From Lucinisca nassula (taxonomy: Eukaryota > Mollusca > Bivalvia > Lucinida > Lucinidae): a stretch of 64,000 bases of DNA. Location of the stretch: assembly GCA_963580285.1 (NCBI GenBank), contig OY757012.1:173063994-173127993 (forward strand), given 5' to 3'. The notes under the pieces are model-generated. The model had not been told where the DNA came from. It was given only the letters and a program-made list of their open reading frames with translations, and did no database searches. Below are positions 19,238 to 31,084 of this stretch, one piece after another. Every line of letters begins with the position of its first letter. The stretch's first letter is position 1. The position numbers were made by a program, and so were the translations under genes.

Positions 19238-20285
19238 ATGTGGGTCAGGCCTCAGATTCTGTGACGGTTCCAGCGCAAAGGCTTACTGAGAATTAGAGAA
19301 CATATAATTCTATGTAATGTTGGTTGGTGCCTGTTGCTCTGTCTCTGATCGGACTCATCGGAGTCTAATTGTTGCTTTTCTATTGCTCCTGCATTTCAGT
19401 GGTTTCTTGTAGTCGAGTCCTCACCGTTGGTTGGTTGATTTGAGGTTTAACGTCCCCGTCAACACTGTAAAGGTCATTTTGGAGACGTTGCTTCCAATTT
19501 TGTGGGACTTTTACCCGACATTGAGATGAAATGGCATCTCAAGCCCTGTCGCCCAATGAAACCAATAGGGTTTATTAGCATGGACGGTCCGCCTCGCACC
19601 GCGGTTCCTGGACAGGCTTAGATCCTCTTAGCGGTTTACCAGTACTAGTGTGCGGGCCGGATTCAGCTCTGCGTGGAAGCATCATGCAGCCCATATAGTT
19701 GTTTCATTTCTGTGGCTGTTTGATGTTTTTGTGTTCACGGAGATGTTGCACTGATGAGTTAGAAGACCTTCGTGAGGACTGAACAAATTAGTTGTCTAAA
19801 TCGCGACGGAAGTAGTGGCGAGCATTGTGGCTGCGTAAAATCAAATTTAAGCCCCCAGTGGAATTCGTTTCACTGACTGGTTCCAAGGCGGTTCTTCAAT
19901 CGCGGTGCATTTTTGTTAGGGTTTGTCTTTGAGTGTTTGTATCGCTTATATTCTTTTGTTTTGGATAGCCAATTGACCTTTTTTGGAGGAAAGTAACTGT
20001 CCTTTTATGCTTTCCGCTATTGATGTTTCTATTAGGGTCTGTTGTTTCATGTCTGTGTTTCTTTCCTTTTGGTGTCTCTGATTGGAGCTGTGGGTTAATT
20101 TATCGATTCCTGATCATTGCCTTCACTTCCTTTTTAAAAAGGCATTTGGCTTTCCGCTATCGATTTCTCCATTAGGGTCTGGTTGTTTAATGTTTGTGCT
20201 TATTTCCAGTTGATGTCTCTGATGGGAGCTGTGGGTTAATCGTATCAATTCCTTATCATTGCCATCACTTCTGTTCTACACTATA
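19238..20285 (+). repeat. PLE 3' fragment split by SINE-A
   Basis: Begins in the last RT codons (GTGGGTCAGGCCTCAGATTC) and covers the 3' end. It is interrupted by SINE-A at 19431-19695, with the terminal ~130 bp repeated once more at 20121-20285. Confidence 0.85.
19431..19695 (-). repeat. SINE-A inserted in PLE fragment
   Basis: Complete reverse SINE-A from TTGATTTGAGGTTTAACGTC to GGAAGCATCATGCAGCCC. The PLE sequence continues directly on both sides, with GTTG repeated at the junctions. Confidence 0.9.
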
Positions 20286-21159
20286 CCACAATTAAACTAG
20301 TGAAATAAAGAACTAAAAGAACAAATTTAGCAAAACCAGTAATTGTCTTCTACATATTACCAGCACACAACTAGTCATTCTCCGTAGTATTTTGTATTAT
20401 AAGTACAACATGCTTTTGGCAAAGTTGTTTTGCGCGTATGAATTATCAATACATGAACAGTTTTGTTATTGTTTTCTATTAATTATACCAATTTAAGATT
20501 CTTTCTGAAACACGGTCCAAATCAACGAAGTCTATTTTCGAGCATCAGCAGAATGATTAATAGTTGAAAAACAATAATTAGCTAGGCCCAGCCACAGATA
20601 AAAACAGAATTTTGATATGTATGTGTATTTTTAATGATGCAGTTCGTTTGCACTCTGCGGTCGTCCTCGGTCTACACCTAACAATATTACTTTTGTGTAT
20701 TCGCAAGTTTTCACCTAAATGCTACATTGAAATGCCTTGACTCTGAAAATTGTTTAATTTGTTAAAGAAATAGCCGAGATATACTGCATTTATCAGACTG
20801 TTTCTTCCATATGCCTGTTGGGTAGTTGGATGAGGCTAGGTAGTCATGTGTCTTACGTCTCTGGGGCGTCCAACTGATTTTAAATTGCAATTGTGCAAGA
20901 CCGGCTGTTTTTGCAGCGGTAAGGGTAGTGGTGAATATTTATTATTATGTCATTGCTTTTTTATTTCTTCACTTTCATTCATAGTTTTCCTACTCCCAGG
21001 TCCCTGTCTTTCACCTGTTCTACTCTCTTCACTGTATTCTCCCCTTTTCTTGCAGACGACAATAATGATCACAAAATGCATTCGTTTATTTGATATATTC
21101 TTTGCCACGTATTTGTCTTCGCTGCAGCTGGTGTTGTGACGTGTGGCGACCGTAAATGT
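20286..21159. other. Intergenic with pyrimidine-rich block
   Basis: No gene recognised. 20930-21060 resembles the pyrimidine-rich block at 37850-37950 and 43840-43925, so it may be old PLE-associated sequence. Confidence 0.45.
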
Positions 21160-21412
21160 CTCCCCATACATCATCCTAGTGCAGATTATATTTTTGGTCC
21201 TTTTGGATCATTGAGGTCATTTTGAATCATTTATAAAAATAGAGTTCTGCTCAAGCCGGCGCTAGATGGGGTGACCGGTGTTGCACATTACAGTACCGGT
21301 CACAAACAAACTCGATAAAACCGAGTCTGCTATTTTAGTTTATTTGGTTTATTCTTTGCTTCCAAAGGATCTAACTATTCAGAACATATTTGATACCCTA
21401 CGATAAGGCTGA
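21160..21412 (+). repeat. Dispersed repeat related to the insert at 6405-6750
   Basis: Shares TTGCTTCCAAAGGAT, TTTTGGATCATTGA-like and AGAACATATT blocks in the same order. Confidence 0.6.
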
Positions 21413-21413
21413 G

Positions 21414-22021
21414 GCCCCGCCCAATGGGCCTTGAAGAAATACATGGGCTGCATAATGCTTCCACGCAGAGCCGAAACCGACACGCACACGAGTACTGGTA
21501 AACCGCTTAGAGGATCTAAATAGAAGTGGAAGCAATGATCAGGAATCGATAACTCAAACCCATACCTCCCATCAGGTGCAAAAAAGGGAAAGAAACACAG
21601 ACCTTATGGAAACACCAATAGCGGAAAGCCAAAATGATAGTTACTTTCCCACAAAATGGCCAATAGGCTATCAAAAATAAAATAACACAACTAACACAAA
21701 CACCCAAAGACAAACCATAACAAAAATAAATCGCGACAGAAGAACCGCCTTGGAACGGTCAGCGGAAAGAATTCCACTGGGGGGCTTTTACGTGGCCACA
21801 ATCCTCACCAACTGTGTTGATATAACGCCTGCTAAGGCCAAGTGGTGAAAGTAGGACCGTCCGTGCTTATAAACCCTACTGGTTTCATTGGGCGACAGGG
21901 CTTGGGATGTCATTTTGTCTCAATGTCAGGTAAAAGTCTCACAAAATCGGAAGCAACGTCTCCAAGTTGACCTTTACAGTGTTGACGGGGACGTTATACC
22001 TCAAATCAAACAAACAAACAA
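21414..22021 (+). repeat. SINE-A copy split by a PLE 3' fragment
   Basis: Head 21414-21516 (GCCCCGCCCAATGGGCC... ACCGCTTAGAGGATCTAA). Body and tail about 21830-22021 (CCTGCTAAGGCCAAGTGG... AAACAAACAAAG). Confidence 0.88.
21517..21800 (-). repeat. PLE 3' fragment inserted in SINE-A
   Basis: Reverse orientation, from the terminus (AGAAGTGGAAGCAATGATCA) back to CTTTTACGTGGCCACAATCC. Shows PLE 3' pieces inserting after SINE-A was in place. Confidence 0.85.
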
Positions 22022-22052
22022 AGCCACATGACAGTTTCCAGCTCTGCAGTTG

Positions 22053-22370
22053 GCCGACCTTGGTAGCTCAGTCGGATGCGCGTATAACTGTTGATCGGGA
22101 GGACTCGGGTTCGATACATGACGGGGTCGGCAACATTCTTTCGTGGAGATTGAGCATGGATTTTTTTCTACGGTCATTCTCTCCCTTCTGCTGATTCAAG
22201 GTCACTTGTCAGTTTCTGGCACAATAATATGCACTGTACTGGTTAATCGGGTGCGTATAAATCTGCCCAGATAAAGTGTTGATATGTAAATTGATCGGCT
22301 CAAAAATGACCAAAACAGTGTTGACTGAGCCGTTAAAACTCCAACACAAACGAACAAACACACAGACAAA
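22053..22370 (+). repeat. SINE-B (tRNA-like head)
   Basis: Head GCCGACCTTGGTAGCTCAG, B box GGGTTCGATACAT, acceptor end GGGGTCGGC: 5' GCCGACC pairs with 3' GGTCGGC. Tail GCCGTTAAAACTCCAACACA plus AACGAACAAAC. Confidence 0.87.
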
Positions 22371-23737
22371 ACCTCGGCGGTGGTTATCTTTTGTCCACGG
22401 GTGACACCTTGTTATATTTGTGTTTATTTGCAAACATTATATGTCTGCAGTTTACACCTAAATCTACACTCACGTGTACTCGATACTTTATCAACATGCA
22501 CATCGAAATTGATATTGTTGTTATCTGCATTTCTTCGTGTAGGTGTATTATTGTTTTAGTTTGTCTGTGCTTGTATGTATTGCTGTACTCGATTTGATCG
22601 TTTCTCTTTTTTATTATTCTGGGCAGCCATTCTGCCATTTTGTTGGAAAGAGCCTTTCCGTTTGAAAGAGCCTGTCCGTTTGGCTTTCCGCTTGTGACGT
22701 TTTCTTAATAATGAAGTTATTTCATAGTCGTGTTTATTCCCCTTTGACATGATCTATTAAAGTTTTATGAATCGTTGGGATCAAATAATACACCAAAGAA
22801 CTAAAATGTAGGAGGCACATTTTTGTTCTGGGACAGACTAGTAAGTTTCGGTCAATTAAGTCACACCCTAATTGATGATGTCTTGTATGTGAGTTGTGAG
22901 GTAATTGTATTATTGTCTTCACTTCCATTTTTTTTTCTCTTCGATGGGCGGTTGTTTATCCGAAGATAAAAATATGTGTAATGTCCCAAAGGTTCAAGTA
23001 TTTTATCGAATGATTGTTTACGTGTAAATGTATTTTAAGGACACGACTTGGATCATAAAAGAACGTAATTTAAAAGTTAATCAAAGTCGTTAAAAGAAAA
23101 TGCTCAGAGATGATCATACGCAAAATAAATCCACCTAAAACTGCACATGCGAAAGACAATAAAGCCCTATAGCAGTCTCATAAAACGAATATTTAGTAAT
23201 CAAATACAAAAACACTACCCAACACAATAGATTCCCTAATCTTAAAGGTTTTATAAGCAGCGTTTTATTGAACACCGGAAATGAAATTTCCCAGAAGCAA
23301 AGGAATTATTCATTTTATATCCTTCATCAAGTAGGAGGTATCTGTGGCTTTGTAGGTAAGAGCGCCGACTCTTTATCATTAGGTTACTCACCGAGTTTCG
23401 CGGTCACATGTTAGACGTCAAGTTCTACAACGGACGGTCAGATAGTTTTCTCAGGGTACTTCGGTTTTGCTTACCTCTGATTACCGATCGGCTCGAAATA
23501 AGTGAAATAATCATGAAAGTCCTCAATCAAGCAAATTGAAAAGGCAAACGATCACTAACTGATACAATCAGATCCCAAATCCCCTCAATATCCCAGGGGA
23601 AAGAAGTCGAACTATGGGATGACGACACTACACAAAACAGACAACTGGTGAATCGAGTCAGCAGCTCTTTCCCAAACAGGGTCACTCAGATAATCCAAAC
23701 GTAACGAAAAAGTAACTAGAAATGGTGTTTGTAAAAC
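22371..23737. other. Intergenic with faint repeat traces
   Basis: 22540-22700 is a very diverged PLE 3'-end-like stretch (GCCATTCTGCCATTTTGTTG). 23455-23520 is an inverted copy of the 75-bp module. No gene recognised. Confidence 0.5.
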
Positions 23738-24154
23738 ACAATGCCCCCAACCTTTGCTTGTCCTTAGATGGCAAAATATTCAAATATTGTTAAAGACTCA
23801 AAAACATACAACAAGAATTCCCCTGAAGGCTATGTTGCGCCTGTGGGGGCGCAAAGTCACCAAACCATGAAATCTAGGTCAAGGTCAAACATGGATGCCT
23901 GCATAAAAATTTCACTCCTAGTTGCAAGCATGTACCAAGTATCATCAATGAAACTCTTAAAAACAGACTCTTACATCAGGGTGAAAGTTAGGGTTGTCAC
24001 ACTATTTTACAAAGTCAGTGAACCATAAAATGTAGGTCAAGGTCAGAAATGGATACTTGCATTGAAGTAGATCTTGCTCAAGATATTATCATAAGCATCT
24101 TTTGTGTGAAGTTAGATTAAAATCATAAATGTAGGCGGTAGAGCAATGACAAAG

Positions 24155-25942
24155 TTTTTCTAAAAATAGCCATAGTGACCTTGACCTTGAGGTCATGACC
24201 TTGAAAGTCAAAGCAACTCAAGATATTACCATAAGAAACATTTGTGTGAAGTTCTATTAACATCCATCAATAAATGTAGGCACTAGAGCGATGACAAAGA
24301 TTTTCTAAAAATAGCCACAGTGACCTTGACCTTGAAAGTCGAAAAAGTTTGAGATATTGTCATAAGGAACATTTGTGTGAAGTTATACTGAAATCGGTGA
24401 AGAAATGTAAGCGCTAGAGCCATGTCAAAGTTTTTCTAAAAATAGCCACAGTGACCTTGACCTTGAAAGTCAAACTCACTCGAGGTATTGTCATAAGGAA
24501 CATTTGTGCGAAGTTATATTGAAATCAGTGAAGAAATGTTGTCTCTAGGGCGACGACAAAGTTTTTCTAAAAATAGCCACAGTGACCTTGACCTTGAAAG
24601 TCGAAATCGCTCGAGATATTGTCTTAAGGAACATTTGTGTGAAGTTATATTGAAATTGGTGAAGAAATGTAAGTGCTAGAGCATTGACAAAGTTTTTCTA
24701 AAAATAGCCACAGTGACCTTGACCTTGAAAGTGGAACTCGCTACAGATATTGTCATAAGGAACATTTGTGTGAATCGATTTTGAAATTGGTGAAAAAATG
24801 TAAGCGCTAGAGCAATGAAAAAGTTTTTCTAAAAATAGCCACAGTGACCTTGACCTTGAAAGTCAAACTCTTTCGAGGTATTGTCATAAGGATCATTTGT
24901 GTGAAGTTATATTAAAATCGGTGAAGAAATGTAGGCGCTGGAGCGATGACAAAGTTTTTCTAAAAATAGCTATTGTGACCTTGACCTTGAAAGATGAAAT
25001 GGGTTGAGATATTGTCATAAGGAACATTTGTGTGAAGTTATATTGAAATCAGTGAAGAAATGTAAGCGCTAGAGCATTGACAAAGTTTTTCTAAAAATAG
25101 CCACAGTGACCTTGACCTTGAAAGTGGAACTCGCTAGAGATATTGTCATAAGGAACATTTGTGTGAAGTTATATTGAAATCGGTGAAGAAATGTAGGCGC
25201 TAGAGTGATGACAAAATTTTTCTAAAAATAGCTACAGTGACCTTGACCTTGAGGTCATGACCCTGAAAGTCAAACACACTCGAGATATTGTCATAAGGAA
25301 CATTTGTGTGAAGTTATATTGAAATCAGTGAAGAAATGTAGGCGCTAGAGCAATGACAAAGTTTTTCTAAAAATAGCCACAGTGACCTTGACCTTGATGT
25401 CATGACCTTGAAAGTCAACCTCGCTCAAGATATAGTCATAAGGCACATTTGTGTGAAGTTATATTGAAATCAGTGAAGAAATGTTGGCGCTAGAGTGTTT
25501 ACAAAGTTTTTCTTAAAATAGCCAGTGACCTTGACCTTGAGGTCATGACCTTGAAAGTCGAAATCGCTGAGATATTATCATAAGAAACATTTGTGTGAAG
25601 TTATATTGAAATTGATGAAGAAATGTAGGCGCTAGACCGATGACAAAGTTTTTCTAAAAATAGCCACAGTGACCTTGACCTTGAGGTCATGACCTTGAAG
25701 TCGAACTCGCTCGAGATTTTTTTATAAGGAACATTTGTGTGAAGTTATATTGAAATTAGTGAAGAAATGTAGGCGCTAGAGCGATGACAAAGTTTTTCTA
25801 AAAATAGCCACAGTGACCTTGACCTTGAGGTCATGACCTTGAAAGTCGAACTCGCTTGAGATTTTTTTATAAGGAACATTTGTGTGAAGTTATATTGAAA
25901 TTGGTGAAGAAATGTAGGCGCTAGAACAATGACAATGTTTTT
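24155..25942 (+). repeat. 131/145-bp satellite, 13 units, each with TGACCTTGACCTTGA
   Basis: Unit starts (CTAAAAATAGC) at about 24161, 24306, 24437, 24568, 24699, 24830, 24961, 25092, 25223, 25368, 25513, 25654, 25799. Steps of 131 bp dominate. Units with an extra 14 bp (GAGGTCATGACC-type) step by 141-145. TGACCTTGACCTTGA is kept in every unit and reads on the minus strand as TCAAGGTCAAGGTCA, two overlapping ERR/SF-1-type sites. The flanking 23770-24154 holds decayed units. Confidence 0.92.
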
Positions 25943-26912
25943 CACAAATTACCAAAATGACAAAGGGACACAACTCACAAAGTATTTTTCGGAATTTTGT
26001 CATAAGTTAATCAGTTCATCTACTCATCACCACCAATATACATAACAACTTTCAAGGCTCTAGCTCCAATAGTTTTTGAGATATCTTGCTGACAAGATTT
26101 TATTAAAAAAATTTCAAAGGGCAATAACTCTTAAAAGGGGCATAATCCGGACGAGAAAAAAAATACCCGTCGGCTAATTTTCCATGAGGAATCCATATAT
26201 GAAATTTCAAAACCCTAGCATACACGGTTCTAAAGATATGCTATGCATCACTTTTAGCATACATTACAATGGGCACAAATTACCAAAATGACAAAGGGCC
26301 ATAACTCATTAAGAATTTTTCGGAATTTTGTCAAAAGTTAATCAGTTCATCTCCTCATCACCACCAATATATACAACAACTTTCAAGACTCTAGCTCCAA
26401 TAGTTTTTGAGATATCTTGCTGACAAAATTTTATAAAAAAAAAATCAAAGGGCAATAACTCTTAAAAGGGGCATAATCCGGACAAGAAAAAAAATACCCG
26501 TCAGCTAATTTTCCATGAGGAATCCATATATGAAATTTCAAAACCCTAGCATACACGGTTCTAAAGATATGCTATGCATCACTTTTAGCATACATTACAA
26601 TGGGCACAAATTACCAAAATGACAAAGGGCCATAACTCACAAACAATTTTTCGGAATTTTGTCAAAAGTTAATCAGTTCATCTCCTCATCACCACCAATA
26701 TAATCACCAACTTTCAAGGCCTTAGCTCCAATAGTTTTTGAGATATCTTGCTGACAAGATTTTATTAAAAAATTTTCAAAGGGCAATAACTCTTGAAGGG
26801 GGCATAATCCGGACGAGAAAAAAAATACGCGTCAGCTAATTTTCCATGAGGAATCCATATATGAAATTTCAAAACCCTAGCATACACGGTTCTTTAGTTA
26901 TGCTATGCATCA
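25943..26912 (+). repeat. 331-bp tandem array, three units
   Basis: CACAAATTACCAAAATGACA begins units at 25943, 26274 and 26605. All contain CCATGAGGAATCCATATATG. Units 2 and 3 are the most similar. Confidence 0.9.
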
Positions 26913-26919
26913 AAAGCGT

Positions 26920-27021
26920 AACGGAAGGACGAACGGACGAACGGACGAACAGACGAACGGACGAACGGACGAACGAACCAGAAGCAATATGCCCCCCAAC
27001 TTTTTCAAAGTTGGGGGCATA
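26920..27021. repeat. GGACGAAC microsatellite plus terminal hairpin
   Basis: (GGACGAAC)n at 26926-26977, then TATGCCCCCCAACTTTTTC / AAAGTTGGGGGCATA, a 15-bp-arm hairpin. 27022-27352 shows no recognised feature. Confidence 0.85.
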
Positions 27022-27352
27022 ACAACATATATATTGGGGGAAGTAATCAGAATCAACAACATCGCTTCAATAAATATGCGCTCTGTCCAAAATCTGTGAC
27101 TTGATTAGGTATGTTAGACAAACTTTACTTTTTCTAATGGAGTGATAGAATTGTCTCATAAAGACTTTCTGTAACCTTATATTTTGCGTCCGTGCGACCT
27201 TTATATTCATGTTTGCCGGTTTAGAAAAAAATATTTTATGTTTTTGCACATTTAACAAAAATGACTGCTATGCAAATATACTTGACTTATAAGCATTCTG
27301 ACTAAGGTATGAATTGCACCGCTGTAATCGTTTTCTATAGTTCATGATTTAA

Positions 27353-27858
27353 GCCCATCGGAGTCTAACTGTTGGTTTTCTTTTGCTCCAGCATTTCAGT
27401 GGTTTCTTGCTGTCGAGTCCTCACCGTTGTCTCACCTCCGTGGTTCTTTGATTTTTTGTGTTCACGGAGATGTTGCACTGATGAGTTAGGAGGCCTTCAT
27501 GCGGACTGAACAAATAATTTGTCTAAATCGCGACGGAAGTAAGGGCGAGGATTGTGGCCACGTTAAATCGATTTAAGCCCCCCAGTGGAAATCTTTCCAC
27601 TGACCGTTCCAGGGCGGTTCTTCTGTGGCGATTTATTTATGTTCGTGTTTGTTACTTACTGTGTGTATCACTTGTGTCTTTTAATTTTGGATGGCCATAT
27701 GGCCATTTGTGAGAAAGTAACTGTCCTTATGGCCTTCCTTTGTTTTGGTTTCCATTATGGTCTGGTCGCTTAATGTTTGTATTTCTTTCCCTTTGGTGTC
27801 TTTGGTTGGTGGAGGAAGTTAATTGTATCGATTCCTGATCTTTGTTTTACTTCTACTT
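27353..27858 (+). repeat. PLE 3' fragment, nearly full 3' end
   Basis: From GCCCATCGGAGTCTAACTG to ACTTCTACTT, ~506 bp, collinear with 1786-2287. No coding sequence is attached. Confidence 0.92.
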
Positions 27859-28327
27859 AGTATATTACTTTAAATTCGTGTATTTGCATATATTTAGAAT
27901 GTCTGCATTTTGCAGCTAAATTCCATGTTGTAATGGATTTGACTAAAACGATGCTTTGCTGTCGAGAGATACTACAATTTGCCAATTTATTTATTAGCAT
28001 GGTTCTTCCGAAATGGCAGTAGCACAGAATAATACAAAGATGTTTCTACGACACTTACTGGTGATACTCCTTGATTCGACTGCGACCCGGCAGACACTCA
28101 CTCTGCCAGGGTGCTTTCTTCACCGGGACAAAAACATCAACTGTATAATGTTTTGTGGGAAAAAATAATTAGATACCTAAGATTTACATTTGGTATGTGG
28201 CTTAAAAGGGGCAAAGCTGTTGATCGTCATCTGTCTTGGCTATTTTTATTTCAGATCTACTCCTTTGGAATTCGTTGCGAGAATCGGCCGAGGGAGCTCC
28301 TGTTAGTGCTATTTTATGCCTTTGATT

Positions 28328-28408
28328 GGGCGTGGCCGGGATTCGACCCCGCCACCTCCCGATGCCAACGTGGACAATCAGCTACCCCGAGCTATCGGGG
28401 TCGGTTAC
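28328..28408 (-). repeat. tRNA-like sequence (SINE head or tRNA pseudogene)
   Basis: On the minus strand ACCGACCCCGATAGCTCGG carries an A-box-like region and GGGGTCGAATCCCGGCCACG a B box. No clean cloverleaf by eye. The surrounding 27859-28505 has no supported gene. Confidence 0.5.
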
Positions 28409-28505
28409 TATTGAACCGGGATGGGGCTAAGTGGGCTAGATTAGCAAAATGTCCATATACTAAGGATGTCAGTTTGTATGAAACACTATATTTTCTTTAC
28501 ATTTT

Positions 28506-29240
28506 TATGCTCCCCGAAGAATTTCGGGGGAGCAGATAGTCGCCGCTTCGTCCGTGCATCCGTGAGTCCGTGCGTCCGTGAATCCGTGCGTCCGTCCCGC
28601 TCTTGTCCACGCAAATTCTCAGAAACTACTGGTCGGATATCAATGAAACTTCATGGGTATATTAGGTATCGAATATGGACGCGCATATCATCTGCGTGTT
28701 TTGGTTCGATGATTTTATAATCAGTTATGGCCCTTTGATATATTCTGCATGAATATATAGGGTGCTGTTCGTGTCCACGCGAATTTTCAGCAACTACTTG
28801 CAGAAGTTCAACGAAATTTCAATATAATCTTAAGCAGCAATAGGGGATGCGCATATTATCCGTGCTCTCTGGTTGGATGATTTGTCACAGAGATATGGTA
28901 CTTTGTTTAAAGCTACAGTGTAAGGTCACTGTGACTATTTTTAGAAAAAAAATTGTCATCACTCTGCTGCCTACATTTATTGATGGATTTTAATATAACT
29001 ATACACAAATGTTGGGTATGATAATATCTTGAGCATGTTCGAGTTTCAGGGTCCTGGGCTCAAGGTCAAGGTCAACGGCGCTATTTAATATTATCACTCT
29101 AGCGTCGTCATTTGCTGATGGATTTTAATATAACGTCACAAAAATGTTGGGTTTAATAATATCTCGAGCAAGTTCAACTTTCCGGATACCGCTGTTTAAC
29201 TAGGATAATGTTTCCCGTTCCGACTACTGCAGCTTCGGGG
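28506..29240 (+). repeat. Dispersed repeat with CCCCGAA/TTCGGGG ends and one inverted satellite unit
   Basis: Starts TGCTCCCCGAAGAATTTC GGGGGAGCA hairpin, then CCGTGCGTCCGTG repeats. 28923-29075 is an inverted copy of the 24-kb satellite unit (TTTTTAGAAAAA, TCAAGGTCAAGGTCA at 29060-29074). Confidence 0.65.
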
Positions 29241-29299
29241 TGCATCCATCGGTTTCACCGTTATTCTTGTTTGCTAAGTATATGTTTAATCGGTATAGC

Positions 29300-29443
29300 A
29301 GTGAAGGCAATGATCAGGAATCGATTCAATAACCTAATACCTCCTATCATGAACACCAAAGGAAAAGAGACACGAACATGAAAAGACCTTTCAAAAACAG
29401 CACTAGCGGATAGCCTAAAGGACTACTTTCCCAAAACAAGAGG
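29300..29443 (-). repeat. PLE 3' fragment (old)
   Basis: GGCAATGATCAGGAATCGAT ... ACACCAAAGGAAAAGAGACA ... ACTTTCCCAAAAC. Confidence 0.75.
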
Positions 29444-29449
29444 CCCATG

Positions 29450-30660
29450 GGCCACTATGCTCACCAGAGCTCAGGTGGACACCGACCATTGGCAGTCATG
29501 TATTTTAACATATGATTTTAATCAACCGATCATAAAATCATATACGAGGCCCCTTTATGAAGTGGAGGGGAGAGAAATGGCTCCTGTGGACCCCTCCCAT
29601 CCCACAACATGGTGTGACTGAATACATTGTGTTGTGTTGTATTGAACAAAAATATATATGGTTATGGGGTAAAGATCTAAATGGGTTCTGGGTCCTGGGT
29701 ATGTCCCCAGCACATTGCCCCGGCACAAAAAGACCCCAGTTTGGTGGAGCATGGTCCGGAACACCCCTTTGTGTCACTGAATGAGTCTTGTCATAAGGAA
29801 CATGAGTATATTTATGGTTGCGGGGCAGGGCTCTGAACAGTTTCTCAGATACGTGGCATCTTATGAAGCGGATGGGTGGGGCATGGCCATGATGCACCCA
29901 GTGAGACCCCTAGAATGTTATCACTAAATGTGTCTTATCATAAGGAGCAAGAATATGTATGGTGGGCTGGCATCTGAATGTTTTCTGAGATATTCTGCCT
30001 TTTATGAAATGGAGGGGGTGAGGCATAGCCCCGTTGCAGCCCGACAGACCCCTATATTGATGTCTCTAAATGTGTTTTGTCATAAGTAACAAGAATATAT
30101 TCGCCATCGGGGCTTCGAGAATTTAGATTGGGCTGTATGTTGCTTCCACACAGAGCTGAAACTGACCACACATATGTACTGGTAAACCGCTTAGAAGGAT
30201 TACGCCTGACCAGGAAAGGTGGTGTGAGTAAGACCGTCCAGTGAATATAAGCTTTTTGCATGCATAAGGCGGCAGTGCTTGAGAGGTAATTTCATCTCAA
30301 TGTCGGGTAAATGTCCCGCAAAATTGGAAGAAATGTCTCCACTAGTGTTGACGAGGACGCTAAACCTCAACTCAAACATACAAACAAACAAGAATATATA
30401 TGATTCCGGGGGGGGTATCTGAATGGTTTCCGAGATATATGGTATTTTATGAAGTGGAAGTGGTGGAGCATGGCCGCGGGGCATCCCGGCCGACCCCTAG
30501 GTTGGCATGGCCCTGGCGCATTCCTGGATACCCCAAGGTAGGTGTCACTGAATGACATTTATCATAAGTAACAAAATATATATGGTTTAGGGGTGGAGAC
30601 CTGACTGGTTGTCGAGATATATGACCATTTGTGAAGTGGTGGGATGAATAATGGCCCCGG
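29450..30660 (+). repeat. ~145-bp tandem array, left part
   Basis: Anchors AAGAATATATATGG-like at about 29644, 29802, 29946, 30088/30388, 30566; each unit also has TTTATGAAGTGGAGGGG and a GGCCCC..GGCATCCC segment. Continues after the TIR element at 36117. Interrupted by SINE-A at 30101. Confidence 0.85.
30101..30387 (+). repeat. SINE-A, full length with 12-bp TSD
   Basis: Flanked by exact ACAAGAATATAT (30089-30100 and 30388-30399). This fixes the SINE-A 5' end at TCGCCATCGGGGCTTCGAG and its length at ~287 bp. Confidence 0.93.
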
Positions 30661-31084
30661 TGTCATATAATATTTTGACCCGCCTAAAAAGTGACCCGCG
30701 GGTCATAATATTATGACCCGCGGGTCAATATATTATTATAATATTTTGACCCCCCCCCCCCCCCCTATAATATTTTGACCCCCTCCCTAACTTCACAAAA
30801 GTTACATTTAAATGACCAAATATGGTGAGGTAACTGTTAAGCAGTAAAACTATGACAATTGTGGTGTTTTTTCCTGCTGATTTTTACACTTGGGCAGTGT
30901 CTGAGGGGTGGGGTGGGATAGTTCTAGATCTGAAAATCTACAGCAAGAATAATGACTATAATATATAAGAAAGGGCAATCATGTTTAAAGGGAAATGGCT
31001 AAAAAGCAGCAAAAAAGATAAAAAATAACAGAAAAAAAAACACATGACTAAAATGGTATTGAGAGAACCAGCCTATGCACGTGG

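Larger units (their letters stand above)
23738..27021. mobile_element. Satellite-bearing composite element with ATGCCCCCAA ends (putative)
   Basis: Starts AATGCCCCCAACCTTTG (about 23738) and ends in a hairpin with GTTGGGGGCATAAC. Inside are two successive tandem arrays and a short GGACGAAC repeat. No transposase. I infer one element from the matching ends; it could be adjacent unrelated repeats. Confidence 0.5.

Noticed and set aside
23330..23400. Possible tRNA (TAGGTAAGAGCGCCGACTC)
   Set aside because: No acceptor or T-arm pairing; only a loose D-arm resemblance.
28111..28539. 142-codon ORF, one of the longer non-RT frames
   Set aside because: Runs through a tRNA-like sequence and into a dispersed repeat; no recognisable domain.
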